This document shows positions 16,680 through 26,000 of a stretch of DNA of 64,000 nucleotides, piece by piece. Numbering within the stretch: position 1 is the stretch's first letter; each line of letters begins with the position of its first letter. The stretch is from assembly GCF_004369225.1 (NCBI RefSeq), contig NZ_QFFZ01000015.1, positions 1-64,000 on the forward strand. The letters run 5' to 3'. Made by a program: the position numbers and the translations under genes. This DNA is from Pelotomaculum propionicicum. Its GTDB lineage: Bacteria > Bacillota > Desulfotomaculia > Desulfotomaculales > Pelotomaculaceae. Below the pieces are notes generated by a model that was given only the letters and a program-made list of their open reading frames with translations, did no database searches and was not told the origin of the DNA.

Positions 16680-17906
16680 TTACCTCTCACTCCACTTGGG
16701 GGCGGGGTAAACATAACTGGCGGATTTTACGTCTTCAGGCCAGATAACTTCCAATTTCCCTTTTTGCCATTGTACTACGTAGGTGTTGGGCCTGTCCTGG
16801 TTGGTGTAGCCATCCCAGTCCTCAAACTTGATCGGCCCCATGATAGTCATCATATCGGTTTGCTTCAGCGCCTGCTGGATCCCGGTGTTGGTCATGTCTT
16901 TGGCCCTGCCGAGTGCATCGGCAATGATGTACATGGTAGCGTAGGCCTGCGCTCCGTGGTAATCCGGCTCTTTCCCGTATTTTTGCTTGTACTTGTTGAA
17001 GTAGTCAGCCGCGCCAGGCCATGTCACGTTGGGAACCCACAAAGCTGTGGAAGCGACATAATCCGTAGCCGCACCGGCATTTTCATAGAACTCGGGCATG
17101 GTGTAGCCGGCGCCGTTGCCGACAAATAGCTTGGTGTTGAAATCAAGCTCTTTCATCTGCTTGACAATCATGGAAGCGTCCATGACGTAGGAAGTCGCGA
17201 AAATCATATCAGGGTTGGTGCTTCTCATATTGGCCAGCATCGGTTTGAAGTCGATGGCGCCGTGCTCGTAGGCCTGGTCAAAAGCTATTTTTATGCCTCT
17301 CTTATTGCATTCTTCCCTGAAGCCTTTAGCCCCCGAAGTGCCAAAGTCAGTATTTTCATAAATGATAGCGACGCTTTGCGGCTTCACAACCTTCTCGAGC
17401 ATATCCCAGAAGGATATGGTATACTTGCTGGCGGGAGCGGCAGAGCCTCTAAATACATACTGCCAGCCTTTTTTGGTGATGTCATCGGAAGAGCCCGTTA
17501 CCACCAGGAACGGTGTGTTCAGCGTCTGGGCTGAACCGGCGATAACGTTGGTGCAGGCGCTGCTGTAGCCGCCGCTGAGCATGTTAACCTTGTCCTGGTT
17601 TACCAGCTTTTCAGTAGCGGATTTCGCCACATCCTGCTTGCCCTGGTCGTCTTCATACATGAGCTTGATCTCTTTGCCGCCCACAGTCGTTTTGCCGGCA
17701 GCTTTCAATTCCTCATAGGCCAGTTCAAAAGAGTTCTTTTCCATTTCCCCGAACATGGCTTCACTGCCTGTTAAGGGTAGTATTATACCTACTTTAACCG
17801 TGTCTTTTCCACCACTGCTGCTGCCGCCGCCGCAGCCGCCGGCAAGCAATCCTACTAAAGCGACAACCAATAATACAGCTATGATTTGCCACCTGAATTT
17901 TTTCAC
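16680..17906 (-). CDS. livJ: Branched-chain amino acid ABC transporter binding lipoprotein
   Basis: A 408-residue lipoprotein. Residues 1-24 are a signal peptide with lipobox LLAGGC followed by a Gly/Ser linker. The Peripla_BP_6 fold is clear (VKVGIILPLTGSEAMFGEME, GGYSSACTNVIAGSAQ, VAIIYENTDFGTSGAKGF, PDMIFATSYVMDASMIVKQM). It starts the operon livJ-livH-livM-livG-livF. The true ligand could be another amino acid or small carboxylate, because this family varies in specificity. Confidence 0.86.
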   Translation of the reverse strand: MKKFRWQIIAVLLVVALVGLLAGGCGGGSSSGGKDTVKVGIILPLTGSEAMFGEMEKNSFELAYEELKAAGKTTVGGKEIKLMYEDDQGKQDVAKSATEKLVNQDKVNMLSGGYSSACTNVIAGSAQTLNTPFLVVTGSSDDITKKGWQYVFRGSAAPASKYTISFWDMLEKVVKPQSVAIIYENTDFGTSGAKGFREECNKRGIKIAFDQAYEHGAIDFKPMLANMRSTNPDMIFATSYVMDASMIVKQMKELDFNTKLFVGNGAGYTMPEFYENAGAATDYVASTALWVPNVTWPGAADYFNKYKQKYGKEPDYHGAQAYATMYIIADALGRAKDMTNTGIQQALKQTDMMTIMGPIKFEDWDGYTNQDRPNTYVVQWQKGKLEVIWPEDVKSASYVYPAPKWSER

Positions 17907-18235
17907 TTAAATCCCCCTTACACTAAGTAGTTGACCGAATAACCCATTCGTGCTATGTAACCCTCTAAATGTCTTTCCGCCCAAACTTTTAACCCCTAAG
18001 AACAGTTACACTAGTCCAGTTAAAGAGAGATCATTAGCCATAAGTTTTACGTAATTTAACGCTGCTCCAACCACCTCCCTGGCCAGTTTTTACAATTGGT
18101 GTGGTAGACACACATTATTAATTAACCTTTTTGATAACCTATCGATTAATTCTGTTCTTCTCAGGCATTGTTAGGCAGTATTATTATAACACAATAAGTA
18201 TCAGGTCCAGCTATAAATTTTCACAATTTTCTATG
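17907..18235. other. Intergenic DNA upstream of livJ
   Basis: No gene recognised. The region carries the likely liv operon promoter on the minus strand, but I cannot define its boxes. No known riboswitch pattern is visible. Confidence 0.3.
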
Positions 18236-18362
18236 TATTTTGAATACATGAATACACGGATACAAGCATACAGGAATACCGGGATACATGAATACATGAA
18301 TACATGAATACATGAATACATGAATACGTGAATACCTGAATACAATAATACATGAATACAGT
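18236..18362. repeat. 8-base tandem repeat (GAATACAT)
   Basis: About 14 units of GAATACAT or close variants run head to tail; the central five are identical and the edges are degenerate. There is no spacer diversity as in CRISPR. It lies between the livJ upstream region and the ktrB 3' end. Confidence 0.85.
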
Positions 18363-18511
18363 ATAACAATTGATTCGTTTTAGTGGGTTGCCGGTTAAAC
18401 AGCTGGAATCAAAAAGCCGGGGCACATATTGCTCCAGCTTTCCGATAGAACTTTATATTATAAAACCGTATTGGGTGTGGTTTTTCTAAGCTTGGCTTTG
18501 AAAATCTTCGC

Positions 18512-19891
18512 CTAACCAACCAAAATTTTTTCTTCCGGATAGCGAAGGTGTGATTTTAATTTTGACCTGGATAAAGCGAAGGCTAAAGTTAAGGGGCCTA
18601 CCCTGCCCAGGAACATGGTGATTATTATTAAAATCCTGCCCATGGAAGTAAGTTTTGGCGTAACTCCCATGGAAAGGCCCACCGTGCCGAAGGCGGAGGT
18701 TGTTTCAAACAGCAGTGTCAGGAAATCGGCTTTTTCAGTAATAGAAAGCAGCAGGGTTACAACTACAACTAATAAAGAGGCTATGAACATAATCGCCAGT
18801 GATTTGAACACTAAATCCTGCCCAACCCGGCGCTCGAACACTTCAGCCTCCGCTTTGCCTTTGATCATGGACCAGACGGAAATAACCAGGGCGCCGAAAG
18901 TGGTGGTCTTGATGCCGCCGCCCGTGGAACCTGGCGAGGCGCCAATAAACATTAAAATAACTATAAAGAACTGGGTGGCTGAATGAAGCGCCCCTATGTC
19001 AAGGGTATTGTAACCCGCCGTCCTGGGTGTAACAGCCTGGAAGTAAGAAGCCAGCACCTTGCCCAGAGGGTTAAGATTTTGTAATGTGTTGTCATATTCA
19101 AGTAGAAAGATAATTACCGTGCCGCAAAAAATCAGCAGTCCCGTAACAGTAAGAACCATTTTGGTGTGCAGTGAAAGATGTCCCCGTTCTTTTAACCGCC
19201 TGACCAAATCCATTATTACACTGAACCCTATACCGCCGATGATGATCAGCGTCGTTATGCATAGTGTTACTATGGCGTCCCCGTTGTAATCGGTCAGACT
19301 CTTGAAGTTGCCAAACAAATCAAAGCCGGCGTTATTGAATGAGGACACTGAATGAAATAGGCCAAACCACATTCCCTTGCGCCAGCCCAGTTCAACCGAC
19401 CAGCGGAGCGCCAGGATCACTGCAAAACTTATTTCAACGGCAAAAGTAAATAGCAAAACATACCTTGCCAGCCGCACGATACCGGCCAGGTTGGTCTGGT
19501 TCAATGATTCCTGGATCATGAGGCGCTGTTTTAATCCAATACGGCGCCCCAGCACTAAATATAGAAATGTGGCCATGGTCATAAAACCCAGGCCGCCTAC
19601 CTGGATTAAGGCCAAGATTACGATATGCCCGAAAGTAGTCCAGTGAGTCCCTGTGTCAACCACTACCAGGCCGGTTACACAAACAGCGGAAGTGGCTGTA
19701 AAAAGAGATGTCAGGAAACTGACCTCTCTGTCAGGCTGGACTGAAACCGGCAGTGTCAGTAAAACAGCCCCGAACAATATGATAGCGGCGAACCCGATCA
19801 CCAGGGTTTGGGCGGGGGTGGTCCGTACCGTAAACCTTTTTTGATCGCCGTTGCCGGTTAGTTTTCGCTCACTCAAGTTAAATAACCCCAA
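18512..19891 (-). CDS. ktrB: KtrB/TrkH-type potassium uptake channel
   Basis: A 459-residue membrane protein of the TrkH/KtrB superfamily. The four pore loops are visible: TSAVCVTGL, SVSSFNNAGFDLF, VTPRTAGYNTL and TSAFGTVGLSMG. TTG 19891 is chosen because AGAGGA lies eight bases upstream; an upstream ATG (19969) lies in the leader terminator. A c-di-AMP riboswitch and terminator precede it, fitting the known control of K+ uptake by c-di-AMP. Its regulatory KtrA partner is encoded 18 kb away at 37810. Confidence 0.87.
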   Translation of the reverse strand: MGLFNLSERKLTGNGDQKRFTVRTTPAQTLVIGFAAIILFGAVLLTLPVSVQPDREVSFLTSLFTATSAVCVTGLVVVDTGTHWTTFGHIVILALIQVGGLGFMTMATFLYLVLGRRIGLKQRLMIQESLNQTNLAGIVRLARYVLLFTFAVEISFAVILALRWSVELGWRKGMWFGLFHSVSSFNNAGFDLFGNFKSLTDYNGDAIVTLCITTLIIIGGIGFSVIMDLVRRLKERGHLSLHTKMVLTVTGLLIFCGTVIIFLLEYDNTLQNLNPLGKVLASYFQAVTPRTAGYNTLDIGALHSATQFFIVILMFIGASPGSTGGGIKTTTFGALVISVWSMIKGKAEAEVFERRVGQDLVFKSLAIMFIASLLVVVVTLLLSITEKADFLTLLFETTSAFGTVGLSMGVTPKLTSMGRILIIITMFLGRVGPLTLAFALSRSKLKSHLRYPEEKILVG

Positions 19892-19930
19892 GTTTGTTGT
19901 CCTCTTTTCATTACGACTTATGTTATGATA

Positions 19931-19977
19931 ACCCAAAAAACATAAACCCAGGCATGCAAAATAAAGCACCCGGGTTT
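19931..19977 (-). terminator. Expression-platform terminator of the ktrB riboswitch
   Basis: On the minus strand AACCCGGGTGC and GCATGCCTGGGTT form a strong stem followed by TTTTTT. It lies between the c-di-AMP aptamer and the ktrB start, so ligand-dependent termination is expected. Confidence 0.75.
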
Positions 19978-20017
19978 TTGGCAGATCAAATAAGCATTAA
20001 TCAAATCATCCTTCTTT

Positions 20018-20246
20018 CAACGCTTACGAGGTTAGCTGACGGATTCGGGCCGAAAGAATTAACCCTACAAATCGGTAGTAGGTTGTGGGTTGTCGGTTGT
20101 CAGATTCTTTTGGAAATCGTCTTAGACGATTTCCTTCTTAAGTTCTGACTACTGACTACTGACTACTGACTACTGAAATGATTCACCCCGGTAATTGGGT
20201 CCCCCGCTTCTTCTGGTGAAGAATTAAGCGATTTTTTCAATGAATA
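20018..20246 (-). ncRNA. c-di-AMP (ydaO-yuaA) riboswitch upstream of ktrB
   Basis: Reading the minus strand: ATCGCTTAATTC, GAAGCGGGGGACCC, ACCGGGGTGAATC, then after an insertion TAGGGTTAATTCTTTCGGCC and CGAATCCGTCAGCTAACCTC. These are the conserved blocks of the ydaO class. The 3' block is nearly identical to that at 26396-26451. A promoter (TTGCTT 20275-20270, 16 bases, TATAAT 20253-20248) starts just upstream. A palindromic repeat occupies the variable stem (20068-20176). Confidence 0.88.
20068..20176. repeat. Palindromic repeat within the ktrB riboswitch
   Basis: Arms of GTAGTAGGTTGTGGGTTGTC type and GACTACTGACTACTGACTAC type flank a perfect inner hairpin GGAAATCGTC/GACGATTTCC. It lies in the variable stem between the conserved GGGGTGAATC and TAGGG blocks of the c-di-AMP aptamer. 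A different palindrome occupies the same place in the second c-di-AMP riboswitch. Confidence 0.7.
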
Positions 20247-20275
20247 TATTATAAATCCGCTGTCAAAAAAAGCAA

Positions 20276-20617
20276 GTGTTTTTTGATTTGCTATTATGGT
20301 ATTTATGTATAGTTCGGCAGGATTTTGCCGCATTAAAGCGAATAAAGCCTTAAACCAGCCTGCTTCACCCCGTATTCTAAGCCGGGGTTTTTGATTTATT
20401 TCGTACATGGGATGGTTCTGGAACTGGTGGAGCAAATTTTCCTATAACGGGCTGGTCTTAATGGAAGATGCATGTGCTGATCAATTCGTTAGAGGAATGA
20501 TGGTACACAGTCTAAGGAACGGGGACACACCTCTAAGGAACGGGGACACACCTCTATTATAGGCATTCCTTTTAGGATGAGGAATGTCCCCGAGGGAAGG
20601 GGTAAGGGATTTTTAGT
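20276..20617. other. Intergenic DNA between ktrB leader and btuF
   Basis: A plus-strand terminator-like hairpin (CCCCG, short loop, CGGGG, then TTTTT) lies at 20367-20394. Two tandem 21-base units containing GGAACGGGGACACACC are at 20511-20552, followed by a GGAATGTCCCCGAGG word at 20580-20595. No gene is seen. No cobalamin riboswitch precedes btuF. Confidence 0.5.
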
Positions 20618-21556
20618 ATGAGAAAATTTTATGCTGCTGCGCTGTTAACAGTTACTTTTGTTATGTTTCTTACTTTCCTGCTGCAGGGATGCGCCAAAAC
20701 GACAAAGGTTGCGAGCGGGCCTGGTTTTCCCATGCAGATTACAGATGACCTGGGCAGGCAGGTAACCATAAAAGAGGCGCCGCAACGGATTGTTTCCCTG
20801 GCGCCGGCAATAACAGAGACCCTCTTTGCCCTGGGCCTGGGTGATAAGGTTGTGGGAGTAACCAATTACTGCGACTACCCGGCCGAGGCTAAAACAAAAG
20901 CAAAAGTCGGCGGTTTTTCCACCCCGAGCGCGGAATTGGTGGTAGCGGCCAAGCCGGACCTGGTACTGGCTCCAAAAATCAATGAAAACTACGTGCCCCA
21001 GTTGGAGCAAGCCGGGCTGACCGTGGTCACCATTGAATCTCTCAACCTGCCGCAGGTGCTGGAGAATATACGGCTGATCGGGCAAGTTACCGGGGCGTCT
21101 GAAGCGGCAAACAGTTTAACAGCCGATATGCAACAACGTATTGAAGAAATTACCACCAAGGTCGGCGGCCTTACCGACGAACAAAAACCTGCCGTTTATT
21201 TTGAAATATGGCCGGACCCCCTTACCACAGGCGGCTCAAAAAGTTTTGTCAACAGCCTTATTACTATGGCTGGGGGTAAAAACATCGCGGGCGACGTGGA
21301 ACAGGACTGGGTGAACCTGAGCCCGGAAATGGTACTGGCACGGGACCCCAAGGTGGCTATTTTATGCCATCATGGTTCATCCCAGCAAACAGTGGAGGAG
21401 TTTAAATCCCGCAAAGGTTGGGAGCAGGTTTCCGCCATTAAGAACAACCGCGTCGGACTGGTCAGTGACGAGAACACGGTGGTCCGCACCGGCCCGCGTG
21501 TGGTAGAGGGTTTTGAGTATATGGCCAGATTGATTCACCCGGAACTTATAAAATAA
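20618..21556 (+). CDS. btuF: Cobalamin/iron-siderophore-type ABC binding lipoprotein (BtuF-like)
   Basis: A 312-residue lipoprotein; signal peptide with lipobox LLQGC at about residue 25. The class III binding fold is clear: PQRIVSLAPAITETLFALGL, VVGVTNYCDYPAEAK, KPDLVLA, WVNLSPEMVLARDPKVAI. The motif set is that of BtuF/FhuD-type proteins. It begins the btuFCD-like operon. Cobalamin is the most likely ligand because of YCDYPAEA and the neighbours, but an iron chelate cannot be excluded. Confidence 0.8.
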   Translation: MRKFYAAALLTVTFVMFLTFLLQGCAKTTKVASGPGFPMQITDDLGRQVTIKEAPQRIVSLAPAITETLFALGLGDKVVGVTNYCDYPAEAKTKAKVGGFSTPSAELVVAAKPDLVLAPKINENYVPQLEQAGLTVVTIESLNLPQVLENIRLIGQVTGASEAANSLTADMQQRIEEITTKVGGLTDEQKPAVYFEIWPDPLTTGGSKSFVNSLITMAGGKNIAGDVEQDWVNLSPEMVLARDPKVAILCHHGSSQQTVEEFKSRKGWEQVSAIKNNRVGLVSDENTVVRTGPRVVEGFEYMARLIHPELIK

Positions 21557-21581
21557 TCTACAAAAAGGGATAACACTAAGT

Positions 21582-21796
21582 CCATGGTGTTGAAACAAGC
21601 TGCTCCATTGCGTAGCGTCGTAAGTGAACTCAGCGAAGCTGAGGTTGCGAAATTGGATGAGCGAACAAGGATGTTCGCGAAAGCCTGAACTGAGCCAGGA
21701 CGGCGAATTGAAGGCGGTCCAATTTCGCCCGAAGCAAGCTGTTAGTTCACTCGACGCGGAGCAGAGGAGCCAAGCGGGTTTCAACACCATGGACGA
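21582..21796. repeat. MITE-like long inverted repeat
   Basis: TCCATGGTGTTGAAAC at 21582 and its complement GTTTCAACACCATGGA at about 21778-21793 start two arms of over 60 bases that pair imperfectly; both arms include GTGAACT and CGAAATTGGA. The centre contains a small hairpin (GCGAACA/TGTTCGC). The outer 18 bases AGAGTCGTCCATGGTGTT recur at 63951-63968. The element lies between btuF and btuC and adds a long leader to btuC. Confidence 0.7.
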
Positions 21797-21808
21797 CTCT
21801 GTCAACAA

Positions 21809-21831
21809 CCTGTGTGCGAATGAATTCGCAC
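21809..21831. repeat. GTGCGAATGAATTCGCAC hairpin
   Basis: A near-perfect palindrome, also present at 13154-13178 with one base changed. It is a small dispersed element or a structured RNA hairpin just upstream of btuC. Confidence 0.6.
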
Positions 21832-21872
21832 CTACAAAAATCAGTTATGGACATGTTTACTGGAGGTTTTTG

Positions 21873-22928
21873 GTGAATAGCTATGATGAACGGGTTTGGC
21901 GGTGGAGGGCGTTAATCTTCATACTGCTGGCTGTGCTGGGACTGACCGTGCTTTTATGCGCCACTATCGGCCCGGCGCGCATTGGCTTTGGCGAAGTCTT
22001 AACCATGCTGTTGCGCCGCCTGCCATGGGCCGGGAGTTTGATCCCGCGCGGTGACTGGCCTGACAACTATGAAACAATCGTCCTGCAGATGAGGCTGTCG
22101 CGGGTAATTCTGGCGGCGCTGGTCGGCGCCGGCTTAGCCGCCTCCGGCGTGGTGCTGCAGGGTCTCCTCCTGAACCCGATGGCCGACCCGTATATACTGG
22201 GTATTTCCCAGGGCGCCGCCCTTGGCGCCACGGCAGCCATGCTTTCCGGCATAAGTATGCAGGTACTGGGAATTTACGCGGTACCCCTGGTTGCCTTTGC
22301 AGCCGGACTGGGCACTTCGATTATGGTATACAATCTGGCCAGAGTGGGCCATAAGGTGCAAATGTCGACATTGCTTTTGGCCGGGATAGCTGTTGGGCTG
22401 TTTCTTTCCGCCATAACCTCATACGCCATGATTACCAGCGGCCAAAACGTTCACCAGATCCTGTTCTGGATGATTGGCGGGTTCGCGGGGCGCGGCTGGG
22501 ACCACGTAAAAGTTTTATTGCCGTATATTTTCATCGGTTATACCCTGATGCACCTCTCAGCCCGCAAACTGAACGTAATCCTGCTGGGAGAAGAACCGGC
22601 GCAACACCTGGGCATTGATGTGGAAAAAATGAAGAAAGTTTTGCTGGTTGCCGCCACCTTGACTACCGCATCAGCTGTTGCTGTCAGCGGTGTTATTGCT
22701 TTTGTCGGCCTGATCGTACCCCATGCCGTGCGCCTGATGGTCGGACCCGACCACCGTGTCCTTCTGCCCACGGCAGCTCTTACCGGCGCTATTTTTCTGA
22801 TTATGGCCGATGCCCTGGCCCGTGTCGCCGCGGCCCCTGAAGAAATACCAGTGGGTATCATTACAGCCTTATGCGGCGGCCCCTTTTTTATCTACCTGTT
22901 GAGAAAAAAGAACGACCCGGGCTTTTAA
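21873..22928 (+). CDS. btuC: BtuC-like ABC permease
   Basis: A 351-residue FecCD-family permease with ten helices. GTG 21873 is preferred because GGAGG lies six bases upstream and the region before it is repeat DNA. Motifs: RLSRVILAALVGAGLAASG, LLLNPMADPYILGISQGAAL, GVIAFVGLIVPHAVRLMVGP. It forms the membrane channel for import of the BtuF ligand. Confidence 0.85.
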   Translation: MNSYDERVWRWRALIFILLAVLGLTVLLCATIGPARIGFGEVLTMLLRRLPWAGSLIPRGDWPDNYETIVLQMRLSRVILAALVGAGLAASGVVLQGLLLNPMADPYILGISQGAALGATAAMLSGISMQVLGIYAVPLVAFAAGLGTSIMVYNLARVGHKVQMSTLLLAGIAVGLFLSAITSYAMITSGQNVHQILFWMIGGFAGRGWDHVKVLLPYIFIGYTLMHLSARKLNVILLGEEPAQHLGIDVEKMKKVLLVAATLTTASAVAVSGVIAFVGLIVPHAVRLMVGPDHRVLLPTAALTGAIFLIMADALARVAAAPEEIPVGIITALCGGPFFIYLLRKKNDPGF

Positions 22929-22968
22929 GCAGCAATTGTGTTCAGGTCAATTCCTGGAGGTTTGAATA

Positions 22969-24237
22969 ATGTCTGTGATTTTAAGAATAGAAGACATCGA
23001 ATGTTCCTACGGGGCGGTTAAAGTGCTGAGAGGGTTGACCTTTTCCATAGAAAGCGGCAGTTTCACCGGTATCATCGGTCCCAACGGCTCAGGCAAGTCA
23101 ACCCTTTTAAAATCATTAAGCCGTGTGCTGAAGCCAGCCAAAGGGGCAGTGCTTCTTAATGAAGAAAACCTGTACAACCTGGACACGCGGGAAGTTGCTA
23201 AAAAAATGGCGGTGGTCCCTCAGGAGACTGCTGTGAACTTTTCATTTACGGTTAAAGATGTGGTGATCATGGGCCGCTCCCCTCACCTGGGCCGTTTTCA
23301 AAGCGAGGGAAAAAAAGATTTTGAAGCAGCCCGGCTGGCCATGGAACTGACAGGCACCGGCCACCTGGCTGACCGGCTGATCACGGCAGTCAGCGGCGGA
23401 GAAAGGCAAAGGGTGATTATTGCCAAAGCCCTGGCCCAGGAGCCAAAAATTATTTTACTTGACGAGCCGACTTCACACCTGGACATCAACCACCAGATTG
23501 AAATTCTAAGTTTGTTAAAGAGCCTGAACAGGGAAAACAACCTTACTATTATTGCGGTCTTCCATGATCTGAACCTGGCCGCGCAGTACTGTGACAGGCT
23601 TATTCTAATGAAAAGCGGCCTTGTTTTCACCATGGGCGATCCGGCGGAAGTCCTCACGGCCGATAATATTAAGCAGGTATACGGCGCCAGTGTTCTGATC
23701 AGAAAACATCCTGTAACCGGCCAGCCTTCCATAATACTCCTGGCCCAGGATGCTCAAGCCGCTGTAAAAAAAAGCAGGGTCCATGTAATCTGTGGGGGCG
23801 GAGCTGGCGCTGCTGTGCTTGGTTTATTGGCGGGCCACGGGTATGAGGTCAGCGCCGGTGTTCTCAACTCAGGTGATATTGACTGGGAAACGGCTAATTT
23901 TCTGGGGATACAGCTGGCTGAAGAAATACCTTTTTTGCCAATTTCAGAACGAAGCCACAATGAAAACATAAAACTTATTAATGAAGCCGCGGCCTGTATC
24001 CTGGCCAATATCCCCTTTGGCCGGGGCAATTTAAAAAACCTTGAGGCTGTATCTCTTGCCCTTGAACAGTCAAAGCCTGTTTTAATTATAGAAGAAACGG
24101 ACATTGAGGAACGCGATTTCACCGGCGGCAAAGCTGCGTCGCTGTACAACGGGCTGAAGGAAAAGGGCGCGGTTGTACTGCGTGAAAAAATCCTGGTCCT
24201 GGATTGGCTGCAGGACTCATTGTCCAATACCCGTTAG
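22969..24237 (+). CDS. btuD: BtuD-like ABC ATPase with C-terminal extension
   Basis: A 422-residue protein. Residues 1-255 are a normal class II importer ATPase (Walker A GPNGSGKSTLLK, Q-loop PQET, signature VSGGERQRVIIAKAL, Walker B IILLDEPTSHLD, switch His in VFHDLN). Residues 265-422 form an extra domain (HVICGGGAGAAVLGLLAGHG, PFLPISERSH) with a Rossmann-like glycine-rich start, found on some cobalamin-type ATPases of Clostridia. Its role is unknown. SD GGAGG precedes the ATG. The 3' end overlaps the convergent gene at 24217 by 21 bases. Confidence 0.85.
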   Translation: MSVILRIEDIECSYGAVKVLRGLTFSIESGSFTGIIGPNGSGKSTLLKSLSRVLKPAKGAVLLNEENLYNLDTREVAKKMAVVPQETAVNFSFTVKDVVIMGRSPHLGRFQSEGKKDFEAARLAMELTGTGHLADRLITAVSGGERQRVIIAKALAQEPKIILLDEPTSHLDINHQIEILSLLKSLNRENNLTIIAVFHDLNLAAQYCDRLILMKSGLVFTMGDPAEVLTADNIKQVYGASVLIRKHPVTGQPSIILLAQDAQAAVKKSRVHVICGGGAGAAVLGLLAGHGYEVSAGVLNSGDIDWETANFLGIQLAEEIPFLPISERSHNENIKLINEAAACILANIPFGRGNLKNLEAVSLALEQSKPVLIIEETDIEERDFTGGKAASLYNGLKEKGAVVLREKILVLDWLQDSLSNTR

Positions 24238-24513
24238 TTCGTTAAAACCGGCAAGAGTACTGGCATATCTCATCTCTTCCAGCAGTTGAGGCTCTGACAT
24301 GGATAACATTTCCAGCTGACTGCGCATTTTAGTCACATCGTCATATAAAATATCCCTTTCTTTCTTGAGTTGAATTAACTGGTTGGCTAACTCTTTCGTT
24401 TGACGCATAGCCTCAGTTTTTTCGATATCCTCAGATATTCTATACTGTAGAGATAACAGTACTCCGGTTATCCCTATTAAGAGCAGACTCCAGTAAACTT
24501 CCTTCAGCTTCAC
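24217..24513 (-). CDS. Small membrane-anchored coiled-coil protein
   Basis: A 98-residue protein with one N-terminal membrane helix (residues 7-23) followed by a coiled coil (QTKELANQLIQLKKERDILY). It resembles the N-terminal part of DUF881/YlxW-type division-associated proteins but lacks their C-terminal domain. Its start overlaps the stop of the glycosyltransferase gene by four bases, so it is translationally coupled to it. Confidence 0.55.
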   Translation of the reverse strand: MKLKEVYWSLLLIGITGVLLSLQYRISEDIEKTEAMRQTKELANQLIQLKKERDILYDDVTKMRSQLEMLSMSEPQLLEEMRYASTLAGFNELTGIGQ

Positions 24514-25808
24514 CGTACCCCTCCACTTGAATACTGTGCTAAATATTCTTTAAAGCCGGAAGCCAATTTCGACTGCACAAATTGTTCCATGACTTTTGCC
24601 CATACCCGTTGTGTTTCTAAAAACGCGCGGAAATGTATTCTGACGTTCTTGTGGTACTTATCCAGTTCGTCCAGGATGTTTATAAAGTCCGGCCGCCCAA
24701 AATACACGCAGATTTTTGGCAGTGTCTCCCTCAGTTGATTTCTCATCTCTTCAATCTTTTCCTCATAACTATCAGGTGTTGTAATATAGAGCAGTAATGG
24801 CTTATAGCGAATCCAACCTATACAAGCCCTGTAAAAGCGAGTAATAATTTGATCATTATCAGCCCTGATAAATTTCAGCCGTGTTGGGAGAACACCTTCT
24901 AAAAGGTGGTTATAAGTGGAAAAACCGTCATGGAAGGTGTAGCAAGGCACACGTAGAACTTTTCTATCGCTCAGGCAGGTACTCAGAAAAGTATCCTCGC
25001 CCCTGGCTCCCGGCGGGTTGTAAAACGGAAAAACCCTGCGGGGATCGGTAAGGTTGATACACAGGTTGGCGCCTGAGATGAATTTGGCACGGTTAATTTC
25101 CCGCACCTCTGAAGCAGCACCGCTTGTCAGCACCCCGGTATCCGCGTAAGTTACTCCACCGTTGCTCATTACCGCCTTAATATTGTCCCAGTTCAAAATA
25201 TCATTACTGATGGCTTCAATAAAAGCACGAAAATTCTCCTCAGTCATTATCTCGCCGTATTCCACATATGGGATGGGGGATACATAGCCGCAGTGATTTC
25301 CATGGGTTATATCCGCTTGAGCAATATGTTTCAGGTGGGTTGCCAGGACATGCTGCCCTCCCCAAATTGCTGTTTCATGTGTGTTTGTAACGGCTACCGG
25401 GTATTCGTCGTCATCCAGAAAAATCAGGCAATCCATATTATCCTTTATGGCGTTATAGAGCAACGCGTTTCGTTTCGCTGCGTATCCCTTACCGAATATC
25501 AAGCGCGCTTCCCGGATACTGACAACATTATTTTGAGCCAGCCAGTCGATTTCTTCTTCTATGGAAGAGCTTCCAATAAACCGGCTGCTATTGATCTGCT
25601 CCATTAGTTCAGGTTTTATGTTGGTGTAATCAGTTACTTTGGTTTTGTGATAGTCAAGATCGTATGCGATATAGAGATTTAAGCTAATTTTCTCGTTTCC
25701 TACCAGGCCGGATTCATTCCAGTTATGAATATAAGTCCTCAGGACCTTTTGGAAACTCTTCCTTCCTGTTGCAAAGCCGATTCCGACCTTGATTTCCCGC
25801 TGCCTCAT
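24510..25808 (-). CDS. Glycosyltransferase-like protein (GT-A fold)
   Basis: A 432-residue cytoplasmic protein. ATG 25808 follows AAGGAGG at 10 bases. The motif GYAAKRNALLYNAI and CLIFLDDDEYP (metal-binding DxD) is characteristic of family-2-like GT-A transferases; a later FISGANLCINL and GARGEDTFLSTCL fit the acceptor region. No membrane segment. The sugar and acceptor are unknown. A leader RNA motif at 25900-26000, shared with the antiporter gene at 36397, precedes it. Confidence 0.65.
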   Translation of the reverse strand: MRQREIKVGIGFATGRKSFQKVLRTYIHNWNESGLVGNEKISLNLYIAYDLDYHKTKVTDYTNIKPELMEQINSSRFIGSSSIEEEIDWLAQNNVVSIREARLIFGKGYAAKRNALLYNAIKDNMDCLIFLDDDEYPVAVTNTHETAIWGGQHVLATHLKHIAQADITHGNHCGYVSPIPYVEYGEIMTEENFRAFIEAISNDILNWDNIKAVMSNGGVTYADTGVLTSGAASEVREINRAKFISGANLCINLTDPRRVFPFYNPPGARGEDTFLSTCLSDRKVLRVPCYTFHDGFSTYNHLLEGVLPTRLKFIRADNDQIITRFYRACIGWIRYKPLLLYITTPDSYEEKIEEMRNQLRETLPKICVYFGRPDFINILDELDKYHKNVRIHFRAFLETQRVWAKVMEQFVQSKLASGFKEYLAQYSSGGVR

Positions 25809-25899
25809 AAAAATCATACCTCCTTTTTTAGTTCCGGACACGGTCCGGTAAATCGAATCAATCAAACAACTTTATATATTGCGTGAAGTTGTCTGTTTG

Positions 25900-26000
25900 G
25901 TTAAAAATTAAGGGTGGCCAGCCAGCAACCTGACTTCCCACCCCAGAAGCCTTTACCTTGAAAACGAACCGACTTGGTACGTCCAACTCGTAAAATGCAC
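25900..26000 (-). promoter_or_regulatory. Leader RNA motif shared with the 36.3 kb antiporter gene
   Basis: Minus-strand words GAGTTGGACG, TTCGTTTTCAAGGT and CTTCTGGGGTGGGAAGTCA occur in the same order and similar spacing as at 36255-36325 on the plus strand. After them GGGTGG/CCACCC forms a terminator-like stem with TTAATTTTT. The conserved part plus terminator looks like a riboswitch-type leader of unknown ligand. Confidence 0.55.

Noticed and set aside
18236-18362. Possible CRISPR array
   Set aside because: Units are 8 bases, directly adjacent, with no unique spacers and no cas genes.
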